Assembly (NCBI GenBank): GCA_007280825.1 | Contig: QYQI01000061.1 | Span: 1-5,424, forward strand | DNA from: Ignavibacteriales bacterium | Lineage (GTDB): Bacteria > Bacteroidota > Ignavibacteria > Ignavibacteriales > Melioribacteraceae | DNA: 5,424 bases | Direction of reading: 5' to 3' | Part shown: in pieces, positions 1-5,424 of the stretch | How the letters are laid out: each line of letters starts with the position of its first letter | Numbering within the stretch: the stretch's first letter is position 1 | Position numbers and translations under genes: made by a program | Notes under the pieces: generated by a model | What the model saw: the letters and a program-made list of their open reading frames with translations, nothing else | What the model was told of the DNA's origin: nothing | Databases searched by the model: none

Positions 1-1
1 A

Positions 2-1669
2 AAAAAAGTAAATGATCAAAACCACAAAGCTGTTGAACAAAAAAAAGCATATCAACTTGTTTATAGAATTAATAGTGCACTCGGCTACGAAAAATGGGTT
101 TGGGAACAGGGCGTTGGTATTTTTTCCAATTTAGAAGATGAATTGATTGCCCTTGAAGGATTTATAACAGACATAACGGAACAGAAAACCGTTGAAGATC
201 AGCGTTCACTTCAGAGCAATGCACTTGAAGCTGCAGCAAACGGAATTGTTATTTGTGATAAAGACGGAACCATAAGCTGGGTTAACACCGCTTTCACAAG
301 TTTAACCGGTTATTCAATAAAAGAAGTCATCGGCAAAAAGACAAGCATCTTTAAATCCGGTCATCATGCGGATAGTTTTTACAAACATATGTGGGGCAAG
401 ATAAACGTTGGCGAAACATGGCGGGGTGAAATTGTAAATAAAAGAAAAAATGGAGCTAATTATTGGGAAGAAATGCAAATAACTCCAATTAAAAATTCCA
501 GAGGAGAAATAACAAATTTTATTGCAATCAAACAGGATATAACAGAGCGTAAAAAGGCAGATGAATCATTAAAAGAAAGTGAACTCAGATTTAGAGGACT
601 ATATGAAAATGCTACAATAGGAATTTATCGTTCTACGCCTGAAGGTAAAATCTTACTTGCAAATCCAACCCTTATTAAAATTGCCGGTTATGATTCTCTT
701 GATGAATTTATAAATCTTAATGCGAAAAACACTTATGCAGATACCGAAACACGAGAAATTTTCAAAAACGAAATCGAAAAGAATGGAAAAATTTTCGGAT
801 TTGAATCCAAGTGGAAAAAGAAAGACGGAACTGTAATTTATATTCGCGAGAGCGCTCGAGCCATTAAGGACAATGATGGACGTGATCTTTATTATGAAGG
901 AACTATAGAAGATATTACAGACAAAAAACTTACAGAAGAAGCGTTGATAGAAGCAAAAGAGCACGCTGAACAATCAGATCGGCTTAAATCTGAATTTCTA
1001 GCGCAGATGTCTCACGAGATTCGAACACCTCTTAATGTTATCTTAAGTTTTACCGGAATGATGAAAGACGAACTTCAAGACAAGGTTGATGAAGAGCTTG
1101 CAAAAGGTTTCGATGTTATTAATGAAGAAGGAAAAAGAATAATGCGTACGGTTGAATTAATATTAAATATGTCCGAGCTTCAAACCGGATCATATTCCTA
1201 CCGCGCAAAACATTTTGATCTTCTTAATGATATTATTCAGAAACAGTTTAAGAATTTCCAGTCGATTGCTGAAACAAAAAAAATAATTTTCAACCTCAAC
1301 AATCCGGGTGTAAATACAATAATTGAAGCGGATGAATATTCGACTAATCAAATCTTTCACCATCTAATTGATAATGCTCTTAAATATACTCATAAAGGAA
1401 AAGTTGAAATAACAATCAACCGCAACCCGCGAAATAATTTATATGTTGATGTTGCCGATACCGGAATAGGAATTGCAGAAGAATATCTTCCAATGCTTTT
1501 TACACCATTCTCTCGCGAAGAACAAGGATATACAAGAAATTTTGAAGGGAATGGACTTGGTCTTGCCCTTGCAAAAAAATATTGTGAGCTTAATGGGGCG
1601 GATATTAAAGTATCAAGCATTAAAGGAAAAGGGACAACATTCAGAGTAACCTTCCCAAATCATGAATAA
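2..1669 (+). CDS. Multi-PAS sensor histidine kinase, 5'-truncated by the window edge
   Basis: This is the C-terminal 555 residues of a two-component sensor kinase that would autophosphorylate on His and pass the phosphate to a response regulator. The frame is open from base 2, so the gene begins outside the window; numbering here starts at base 2. Residues 1-62 are the end of a PAS_3-type domain (KWVWEQG, then GFITDITEQK). A second PAS/PAC spans about 71-183, ending in QDITERK, and a third about 193-309, ending in IEDITDKK. The HisKA H-box is SHEIRTPLN with phospho-acceptor His338 (bases 1013-1015). The HATPase_c domain shows the N-box (LIDNALKYT, Asn458), G1 (DTGIG, from Asp486), an F-box (FTPFSRE) and G2 (GNGLGLALA, 516-524). 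All catalytic boxes are intact. No membrane segment or receiver domain is visible, though either a membrane segment or more sensor domains could lie upstream. A codon TTG at 143 is not the start, because the PAS_3 homology runs through it. The signal sensed cannot be told. The thioredoxin gene follows after 27 bp. Confidence 0.96.
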   Translation, partial: KKVNDQNHKAVEQKKAYQLVYRINSALGYEKWVWEQGVGIFSNLEDELIALEGFITDITEQKTVEDQRSLQSNALEAAANGIVICDKDGTISWVNTAFTSLTGYSIKEVIGKKTSIFKSGHHADSFYKHMWGKINVGETWRGEIVNKRKNGANYWEEMQITPIKNSRGEITNFIAIKQDITERKKADESLKESELRFRGLYENATIGIYRSTPEGKILLANPTLIKIAGYDSLDEFINLNAKNTYADTETREIFKNEIEKNGKIFGFESKWKKKDGTVIYIRESARAIKDNDGRDLYYEGTIEDITDKKLTEEALIEAKEHAEQSDRLKSEFLAQMSHEIRTPLNVILSFTGMMKDELQDKVDEELAKGFDVINEEGKRIMRTVELILNMSELQTGSYSYRAKHFDLLNDIIQKQFKNFQSIAETKKIIFNLNNPGVNTIIEADEYSTNQIFHHLIDNALKYTHKGKVEITINRNPRNNLYVDVADTGIGIAEEYLPMLFTPFSREEQGYTRNFEGNGLGLALAKKYCELNGADIKVSSIKGKGTTFRVTFPNHE

Positions 1670-1696
1670 ACTTTAACTTTTTAGATTAGGAACAGT

Positions 1697-2215
1697 ATGA
1701 AATCAAATGCTGCTATTATTCTATTATTGTTTTTATTTTCAACAATTACATTTGCTCAAGATGATTTAGAATCAACAACACTTTTGAAAGTCGGAAACAA
1801 TCTGCCGTCTTTTACAACTCAATCACTTTCCGGTAAAACATTTTCATCCGATGAGTTAAAAGGAAAAGTTGTGCTTATCAACTTTTGGGCAACGTGGTGT
1901 CCGCCATGTAAAGCTGAACTTCCTCTTCTACAGAAAAATATTTGTGAAAAAATAAATAACAAAAACTTCTTTGTTCTTGCGATATCAAGGGGCGAGGCAA
2001 TCGATACAGTCAAAAAGTTTATTAACAAGTTTAATTATACTTTTCCGGTATATCTGGATAAGGATACAAAAGTTTATAAATTATTCGCAAGCAAATACAT
2101 TCCTAGAAATTTTGTAATCAGTAAAAACGGAAAAGTAAAAATGGCAACAGTTGGATTTAACAAAGAAGAATTTGAAAAGATGATTCGGCTTATTGAAAAG
2201 GAGTTGAAGAATTAA
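1697..2215 (+). CDS. Secreted TlpA/ResA-like thioredoxin-fold protein (thiol-disulfide oxidoreductase)
   Basis: The protein has 172 residues, a usual length for the TlpA/ResA/AhpC-TSA-redoxin group. An N-terminal signal peptide (hydrophobic stretch about 5-19) probably ends at TFA|QDD after residue 20. No lipobox Cys is present, so it should be periplasmic or envelope-facing and soluble. The core begins with the family pattern LPSFTTQSLSGKTFS (36-50), then VLINFWATWCPPCKAELP, with the redox pair Cys68 and Cys71 (WCPPC). The cis-Pro loop is probably YIPRNFVI (Pro136). One further Cys, Cys83, lies in the helix after the active site. Family members reduce disulfides in cytochrome c maturation or on other envelope proteins; no partner gene is in the window, so the target is unknown. 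The ATG at 1697 is preceded by AGGA at 1688-1691, spaced 5 nt. The 27-bp gap behind the kinase suggests one transcript. A two-Cys peroxiredoxin is less likely given the WCPPC motif. Confidence 0.94.
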   Translation: MKSNAAIILLLFLFSTITFAQDDLESTTLLKVGNNLPSFTTQSLSGKTFSSDELKGKVVLINFWATWCPPCKAELPLLQKNICEKINNKNFFVLAISRGEAIDTVKKFINKFNYTFPVYLDKDTKVYKLFASKYIPRNFVISKNGKVKMATVGFNKEEFEKMIRLIEKELKN

Positions 2216-2226
2216 GTTATAGCCAG

Positions 2227-2245
2227 CGGGCACATAAAGTGCACG
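2227..2245 (+). terminator. Imperfect hairpin after the thioredoxin gene, possible terminator
   Basis: Arms CGGGCAC (2227-2233) and GTGCACG (2239-2245) pair at six of seven positions around the loop ATAAA, starting 11 nt after the thioredoxin stop codon. The only T-run, T6 at 2262-2267, is 16 nt past the stem, so this is not a canonical intrinsic terminator. Position between convergent genes is the main support. Confidence 0.3.
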
Positions 2246-2268
2246 TATCAATTAATAAATATTTTTTA

Positions 2269-2291
2269 CTTCTGCATAAGGTAAGCAGAAG
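2269..2291. terminator. Perfect 7-bp hairpin in the convergent intergenic region, possible terminator
   Basis: CTTCTGC (2269-2275) and GCAGAAG (2285-2291) are perfectly complementary around a 9-nt loop. It lies 34 nt past the methyltransferase stop on the minus strand and 53 nt past the thioredoxin stop on the plus strand. Neither side has an adjacent U-tract: on the plus strand a T6 run (2312-2317) follows only 20 nt later. It could help end either transcript, but the case rests on location. Confidence 0.3.
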
Positions 2292-2325
2292 AATTGCTAA
2301 AACGATAATAATTTTTTCATTTGAA

Positions 2326-3324
2326 CTACTCTTTATAACCGATCATTAACGATGATCCGAAACTTGTATCTTTTCTTTCGATCTTTTTAATTCCCGCACT
2401 GAAAAACCAATCTTTCATCTCTGATTCTGTATAAGTGTCTCCTTTCTCTGTTCCAACAAGCATGTTCAATGCAAAGAATGCGCCGCCCGCCGGCTCTGTT
2501 CTTTCCTCATTCATAATCCAATCTTTAATTACAATTTGACCGTTAGCGTTTAGCGAGTTATAACATTTTTTTATCAGCATTTTGTTTTCTTCAAAACTGT
2601 TTATGTGAACTATTGCTGAAAGAAGAATCAAGTCATAACCTTTCCCGAAATTATCAGTATGGTAATCTCCTTCAAATAGTTCGATCTTATCGTTCAGCTT
2701 TTCATCATCAACATATTTTTTTGTAATTGGAATAATATGCGGCAGATCGAAAACAACAGCATGTATCTTTGGATTTTGTCTTATAAACTCCATTGAAAAT
2801 GCTGCCGATCCTCCTCCTATATCAAGCATGCGGTTTACATTTGAAAGCGTGAGCATTAGAGAAATAATTTTTGCCTCTTTAACTCCACGATAATGCATCG
2901 CCGCAATAAAAGCTTCAGACCAATTGATTCCTGTTGAAGATGATTTCCGTTCGGCAACTGATGTTCCTGCTTTTACAGATTCCGTTAATGAACTCCACGT
3001 ATCCCACAAACCAAGTGAATGATAAAGTCCGCCCATAAATTCCGGTTTCCCTTTTACTAAATAATTAGATGCATTCTCACAGTTGTAAAATTTTCCATGA
3101 ACTTTGCGTAAGAATCCCAACGCAACAAGTGCATTCATCAAACGATCCGTTGCACGTTCCCCTGCATTGATCTTCACAGCAACTTCTTTTGAGGACAACA
3201 TATGTTTATCAAGTACGGTAAAAAGATCCAGCTCAACTGCAGTCAAAAGAATTCTGCTCAGCTGAAATGAATTTGCAAGCGAGCGTATTTCTTCCGGTTT
3301 TAAGTAATCGTTTTGTGCGTTCAT
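2326..3324 (-). CDS. SAM-dependent methyltransferase, O-methyltransferase (Methyltransf_2) family
   Basis: This 332-residue protein has the two-part layout of the plant-COMT/HIOMT/BchU-type O-methyltransferases. Residues about 10-95 form a winged-helix dimerisation domain (QLSRILLTAVELDLFTVLD, then RLMNALVALGFLRK). The C-terminal Rossmann domain has the SAM-binding motif LDIGGGSAAF (167-176), the acidic VFDLP (191-195), FEGDYH (217-222), DLILLSAIVH (231-240) and NANGQIVIKDWI (259-270). His240 falls where these enzymes carry the catalytic base; the usual HDW/HxWxD context is replaced by HINSFEE, so the reaction should not be assumed to be identical. The methyl acceptor cannot be deduced: family members act on phenols, polyketides, indoles and bacteriochlorophyll. 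No biosynthetic partner is in view. The ATG at 3322-3324 has only a weak purine stretch (AAAAGA) upstream. The gene is the last of the minus-strand run and lies 91 bp behind the small hypothetical gene. Confidence 0.93.
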   Translation of the reverse strand: MNAQNDYLKPEEIRSLANSFQLSRILLTAVELDLFTVLDKHMLSSKEVAVKINAGERATDRLMNALVALGFLRKVHGKFYNCENASNYLVKGKPEFMGGLYHSLGLWDTWSSLTESVKAGTSVAERKSSSTGINWSEAFIAAMHYRGVKEAKIISLMLTLSNVNRMLDIGGGSAAFSMEFIRQNPKIHAVVFDLPHIIPITKKYVDDEKLNDKIELFEGDYHTDNFGKGYDLILLSAIVHINSFEENKMLIKKCYNSLNANGQIVIKDWIMNEERTEPAGGAFFALNMLVGTEKGDTYTESEMKDWFFSAGIKKIERKDTSFGSSLMIGYKE

Positions 3325-3364
3325 TTAATATTTATCTTTTATGAAAAATATATTCTTCTTTTAA

Positions 3365-3390
3365 AATTCTATTATAAAATAATCAGAATT
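3365..3390 (-). promoter_or_regulatory. AT-rich hairpin/dyad overlapping a TATAAT box upstream of the methyltransferase
   Basis: On the minus strand, AATTCTGATTAT pairs with ATAATAGAATT with one bulged G and a TTT loop. A TATAAT hexamer (3371-3376) sits inside it, about 46 nt before the methyltransferase ATG. No convincing -35 or Bacteroidota -33 TTTG element is present at the right spacing. The element could be an operator over a promoter, or a weak terminator for the preceding small gene. It fits the 91-bp gap 3325-3415, which holds nothing else I can identify. Confidence 0.3.
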
Positions 3391-3415
3391 GTTGCAGCTT
3401 GAAAGAAAGATGTTT

Positions 3416-3736
3416 CTAAAGTTTTCCGTCGCGGTAAAGCATCTGAGTTTTGATTCGAAGCAGTTGGCGTTCGATTATGAGATCTGCAAAACGTTCCGGT
3501 ATAGTTGTTCGATCCTTTGAGTGAAGTATTTTGCTAACTTTTGTTTCGCTCACGTCAATCATATACATACTGTTAAGAAATCGCTCATAATCTTTAGACA
3601 TTAATTCGATTACTTTCTTTATCAAATGTTCGCGGATGCCTACGAGATCATTAACTGCGGGTAAAGATTCTTTCGCTAAAGAAAAATCTTTGTGGAGTTT
3701 TTCAACAAGCGATGGGTATAATTCGTTTTCGTTCAT
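3416..3736 (-). CDS. Small hypothetical protein, 106 residues, apparently conserved type
   Basis: I do not recognise a named family. The protein is cytoplasmic in appearance: no signal peptide, no membrane segment, no Cys, and rich in charged residues and predicted helix. Notable stretches are GIREHLIKKVIELMSKDYER (33-52), YMIDVSETKVSKIL (58-71) and FADLIIERQLLRIKTQMLYR (83-102). The pattern 'LIxxVxxLxxxDxxxxLxxLYxIDVSExKVxxxL...LADLIIERQ' resembles, from memory, short uncharacterised proteins in Bacteroidota; this needs a search. The ATG at 3734-3736 lacks a Shine-Dalgarno sequence, since the seven bases before it (GTGGTTT on the coding strand) directly join a 28-bp palindrome. The frame is open upstream through the palindrome, but no ATG, GTG or TTG is found there. 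It lies 46 bp downstream of the ABC permease on the same strand, so a role linked to the exporter is possible but unproven. Confidence 0.75.
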   Translation of the reverse strand: MNENELYPSLVEKLHKDFSLAKESLPAVNDLVGIREHLIKKVIELMSKDYERFLNSMYMIDVSETKVSKILHSKDRTTIPERFADLIIERQLLRIKTQMLYRDGKL

Positions 3737-3743
3737 AAACCAC

Positions 3744-3771
3744 GTAGAGACGCAGAGCCCTGCGTCTCTAC
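3744..3771. repeat. Perfect 28-bp palindrome of the GTAGAGACGC type (REP-like intergenic element)
   Basis: GTAGAGACGCAG (3744-3755) and CTGCGTCTCTAC (3760-3771) are perfect 12-bp inverted arms around AGCC. It fills most of the 46-bp gap between the permease stop and the small gene's ATG, ending 7 nt before that ATG. It is GC-richer than its surroundings. Similar GTAGAGACG...CGTCTCTAC palindromes are, to my recollection, dispersed in genomes of Bacteroidota and cyanobacteria. No U-tract follows on either strand, so it is not a standard terminator. In RNA it would form a stable stem. Only one copy is present here. Confidence 0.75.
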
Positions 3772-3782
3772 TGTTAAATTGT

Positions 3783-5048
3783 TTAATACTTATACTTCAA
3801 CCACTTTACAACTTCAGACCATTTTGGTTTTTTACCCGTTCGTAAAATTCCGATTCTATAAATTTTCCCTGCAACGGGGAAAATAGCCATGAATGTTAAA
3901 ATATTAATAAGTATTGCCAATCCAAGATGCCAAATCGGAACACCAACCAAAGTCATCCTTGCCGGCATTACTATAATAGATGCAAACGGAAACAAAGAAG
4001 CTATTTCTGCTATCGGTCTGTTCGGATTTTCCATCATAGACATAGCAATGAAAAACGGAATCATAATTAACATCAGAATCGGCATCGCTCCGCTTGCCGC
4101 ATCCTGAGCGTTATCAAAAATGGCTCCAAGCATTGCATATAAACCGATAAATGTTAAAAGCCCGATGAAAAAGTTTATCAGCATATAAATAATTACAGTA
4201 GAACTAATGCTGAAAACAAACTCTTTAGGAAGCAAAAAAATTGAAGTTGACATAACAAGAATTATAGGAGAAAGCCAAATAGCCATCTGTATAACTCCGG
4301 TAAAAGATGCACCAAGTATTTTGCCTGTCATTAATTCTGTCGGACTAACTGAAGAGAGAATTACTTCGACAATTCTATTTCCTTTTTCTTCTATTACCGA
4401 TTGCATTGTCATCTGACCGATCATAATCATGCTTATATATAATAAGAAAGTGAAAAGATATGCGAGCACAAGGTTTCCGTATCCTTCTTCTTTTATCCCC
4501 TCTTCTTTAGATACTTTGAATCCTGTGAAATCAACATTGATTCTTGCAAAATCAAGATCGTCTTTTGAAAGTGATTTATTATTAAAGTAAAAATTAATCA
4601 AAGTATTGTTTATGGATCCGCCAAGATCCCTGAACAAAGTTATGTTTTGAGAACTCTTTGAGTAGTACTCAACTTTTTTATCTTTCATTGCTGAGGCGGG
4701 GATATAAACAATTCCACCGATCTTTTCATCAAGCAACATTTGCTTTTTCCCGTCAAGATAATTCTTTACTTCATCTCGGGACATTGTCAAATAGTTAAAA
4801 ATATAATTGCCGCTTTTGACCAAATTTGTTGACGACATTTCATTCTGAAAAGCGCTGGTCATACTGGAAGTTTCAGAAATGATATCAATTTTCAAATTTT
4901 TCGTTTCGCTTGTATAAAGAAGCGCTTGGATACCGAGTATTAAAATCATAAACCCGGGAACAAGAAGAGTCATAAAAATAAATGCTTTTGAAAATAATTT
5001 TTCGCGAAGCTCTCTTTTAACCACTGCTAATACTCTATAGTTAAACAT
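3783..5048 (-). CDS. ABC-2 type exporter permease (NatB/YhaP-like)
   Basis: The 421-residue protein is the membrane subunit of an ABC exporter, partner of the ATPase encoded just upstream. After a short cytoplasmic start (VVKRELREKLFSKAF) comes TM1 at about 22-45, then a large extracytoplasmic domain (about 46-191). A bundle of membrane segments follows at about 193-215, 247-270, 282-310, 322-339 and 371-394. After the second segment is the diagnostic coupling-helix stretch IEEKGNRIVEVILSSVSP (219-236), followed by ELMTGKILG. A basic tail (GKKPKWSEVVKWLKYKY) ends the protein. This layout fits the NatB/YhaP (ABC2_membrane_3) group, whose known members extrude Na+ or are linked to stress or lipid functions; the substrate here is unknown. 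The start is set at 5046-5048: AGGAGG lies 6 nt before it, the ATG overlaps the ATPase stop by 8 bp, and the protein then begins at the family's usual N-terminus. An in-frame ATG at 5153 would add 35 residues that only re-read the ATPase gene. Confidence 0.95.
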   Translation of the reverse strand: MFNYRVLAVVKRELREKLFSKAFIFMTLLVPGFMILILGIQALLYTSETKNLKIDIISETSSMTSAFQNEMSSTNLVKSGNYIFNYLTMSRDEVKNYLDGKKQMLLDEKIGGIVYIPASAMKDKKVEYYSKSSQNITLFRDLGGSINNTLINFYFNNKSLSKDDLDFARINVDFTGFKVSKEEGIKEEGYGNLVLAYLFTFLLYISMIMIGQMTMQSVIEEKGNRIVEVILSSVSPTELMTGKILGASFTGVIQMAIWLSPIILVMSTSIFLLPKEFVFSISSTVIIYMLINFFIGLLTFIGLYAMLGAIFDNAQDAASGAMPILMLIMIPFFIAMSMMENPNRPIAEIASLFPFASIIVMPARMTLVGVPIWHLGLAILINILTFMAIFPVAGKIYRIGILRTGKKPKWSEVVKWLKYKY

Positions 5049-5424
5049 TGCGCGCCTCCTTCCTGCCTTCAGCAAGCAAGCCAGTTGTTCCGTTATCTTC
5101 GTGACCGGCAAGCTCAATAAATATTTCTTGCAATGAAATATCGTTTGCATCAAACTTTTTGACTGTTATATTTCTATCTAAAAGCATTCTTAATAACTGC
5201 TGAGCTTGATTTGCATCTTTCAATTTAATACCGGTTGTATTACCGTAATCAGCTATGCTTTCAACGATAGGATTAGATTTTAAGAATGAAATATCTCCAT
5301 CATAAGTTAAGCTTACATTTTTCTGTGAGTACTTTGATTTAATTTCTTTCATCGAACCTTTAAGAATAATTTTTCCGTGATCTATCATTACAATATGATC
5401 ACACATTTTCTCGGCAAAATCCAT
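5041..5424 (-). CDS. ABC transporter ATP-binding protein (NatA-like), C-terminal part only
   Basis: Only the last 127 residues are in the window; the gene continues past base 5424, so Walker A, the signature motif and Walker B are not seen. The visible part opens with MDFAEKMCDHIVMIDHGKII, the segment that directly follows the H-loop His in ABC-2-type ATPases; the Met codon at 5422-5424 is therefore internal, not a start. GSMKEIKSKY closes the nucleotide-binding domain. Residues about 33-107 look like the accessory DUF4162-type C-terminal domain of NatA/CcmA-like ATPases, ending in the typical SLQEIFIEL. A charged 20-residue tail (from AGHEDNG) follows, whose codons contain the permease Shine-Dalgarno sequence. 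The stop TAA (5041-5043) overlaps the permease start, so the pair is translationally coupled and forms one exporter: a dimer of this ATPase would power it from the cytoplasmic face. The substrate is unknown. Confidence 0.93.
   Translation of the reverse strand: MDFAEKMCDHIVMIDHGKIILKGSMKEIKSKYSQKNVSLTYDGDISFLKSNPIVESIADYGNTTGIKLKDANQAQQLLRMLLDRNITVKKFDANDISLQEIFIELAGHEDNGTTGLLAEGRKEARNV
5055..5060 (-). promoter_or_regulatory. Strong Shine-Dalgarno AGGAGG deciding the permease start
   Basis: The coding strand carries AGGAGG with a 6-nt spacer to the ATG at 5046-5048. It lies inside the last codons of the ATPase gene, as expected for translational coupling. It is the strongest ribosome site in the window and rules in favour of the downstream ATG over the one at 5153. 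Confidence 0.85.

Larger units (their letters stand above)
2217..2320 (-). other. Frameshifted lipoprotein-like mini reading frame (remnant, phase-variable or chance)
   Basis: Starting 5 nt after the methyltransferase stop is an ATG (2318-2320) followed by an A6 run (T6 at 2312-2317 on the plus strand). As read, it gives only MKKLLSF and a stop. One extra A would instead give MKKIIIVLAILLLTLC and 18 more residues ending in CARWL, with a stop at 2217-2219, about 34 residues in all. The N-terminus looks like a bacterial lipoprotein signal (Lys pair, hydrophobic core, Cys16), although Leu at -1 of the Cys is a poor lipobox. The remainder has no mature domain. Within the given sequence no usable start codon serves the long frame. 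It may be a decayed gene fragment, a homopolymer read error, or chance in AT-rich DNA. Confidence 0.2.

Noticed and set aside
653..973. Minus-strand 106-residue frame inside the kinase gene
   Set aside because: It lies opposite the third PAS domain, is Phe/Cys/Ser-rich without any domain, and has no independent support.
1390..1620. Minus-strand frame opposite the kinase ATPase domain
   Set aside because: It is a mirror of the conserved HATPase_c coding sequence, with no ribosome site or recognisable motif.
143..1669. Treating TTG at 143 as the kinase start
   Set aside because: The frame is open back to base 2 and encodes the end of a PAS_3 domain (KWVWEQG) continuous with the part after 143, so the gene starts outside the window.
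1819..2028. Minus-strand frame opposite the thioredoxin gene
   Set aside because: It overlaps the WCPPC active-site coding region and has no recognisable protein features.
3744..3771. The palindrome as an intrinsic terminator
   Set aside because: No U-tract follows the stem on either strand: GTGGTTT on one side and TGTTAAATTG on the other.
3636..3845. Plus-strand frame crossing the palindrome and two gene ends
   Set aside because: It runs antisense to the small gene and the permease C-terminus, has low-complexity composition and no motif.
3889..4416. Plus-strand frames of about 70 residues (3889-4107 and 4207-4416) within the permease
   Set aside because: Their hydrophobic look is the antisense reflection of the permease membrane segments.
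5422..5424. Met codon at the right edge as the ATPase start
   Set aside because: It lies in the segment following the H-loop of the ATPase; the essential nucleotide-binding motifs must lie beyond the edge.
1..5424. tRNA, rRNA, CRISPR array, insertion sequence or phage gene
   Set aside because: No cloverleaf-like sequence, spaced repeats, transposase motif or terminal repeat pair was seen; the only notable repeat is the single 28-bp palindrome.

Overview
The window is AT-rich, densely coded bacterial DNA holding six protein genes. Two (both cut by the window edges) are partial. The flavour is Bacteroidota/Ignavibacteriota/Chlorobiota-like. Pointers are the low GC, signal peptides of the 'FA|Q' type, mostly weak Shine-Dalgarno sequences, Lys/Asn/Ile-rich proteins, a small conserved-looking protein of a type I associate with Bacteroidota, and an ABC-2 exporter pair of the kind common in that group. 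This placement is an inference from style, not from a marker gene.

Layout. Left, plus strand (2-2215): the C-terminal part of a multi-PAS sensor histidine kinase is followed after 27 bp by a secreted TlpA/ResA-like thioredoxin-fold protein. The two are probably co-transcribed. Middle (2216-2325): a 110-bp convergent intergenic region with two hairpins. It also contains a stretch that would encode a lipoprotein-like signal peptide if one A were added to an A6 run. Right, minus strand (read from 5424 down to 2326): the C-terminus of an ABC transporter ATPase, its ABC-2/NatB-type permease (start overlapping the ATPase stop by 8 bp), a 106-residue hypothetical protein, and an O-methyltransferase-family SAM-dependent enzyme. 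A perfect 28-bp palindrome of the GTAGAGACGC type separates permease and small gene. An AT-rich hairpin lies upstream of the methyltransferase.

How the genes work together. The ATPase and permease clearly form one exporter of the NatAB/YhaQP type. The small protein and methyltransferase follow on the same strand, but the palindrome and a 91-bp gap make their membership of that operon uncertain. The kinase has no response regulator in view, so its output is unknown; the thioredoxin next to it suggests, without proving, an envelope or redox theme.

I see no tRNA, rRNA, CRISPR array, transposase, phage gene or obvious new multi-gene system. The items most worth a second look are the 28-bp palindrome placed 7 nt before a start codon, the frameshifted lipoprotein-like reading frame, and the hairpin over the methyltransferase promoter region.
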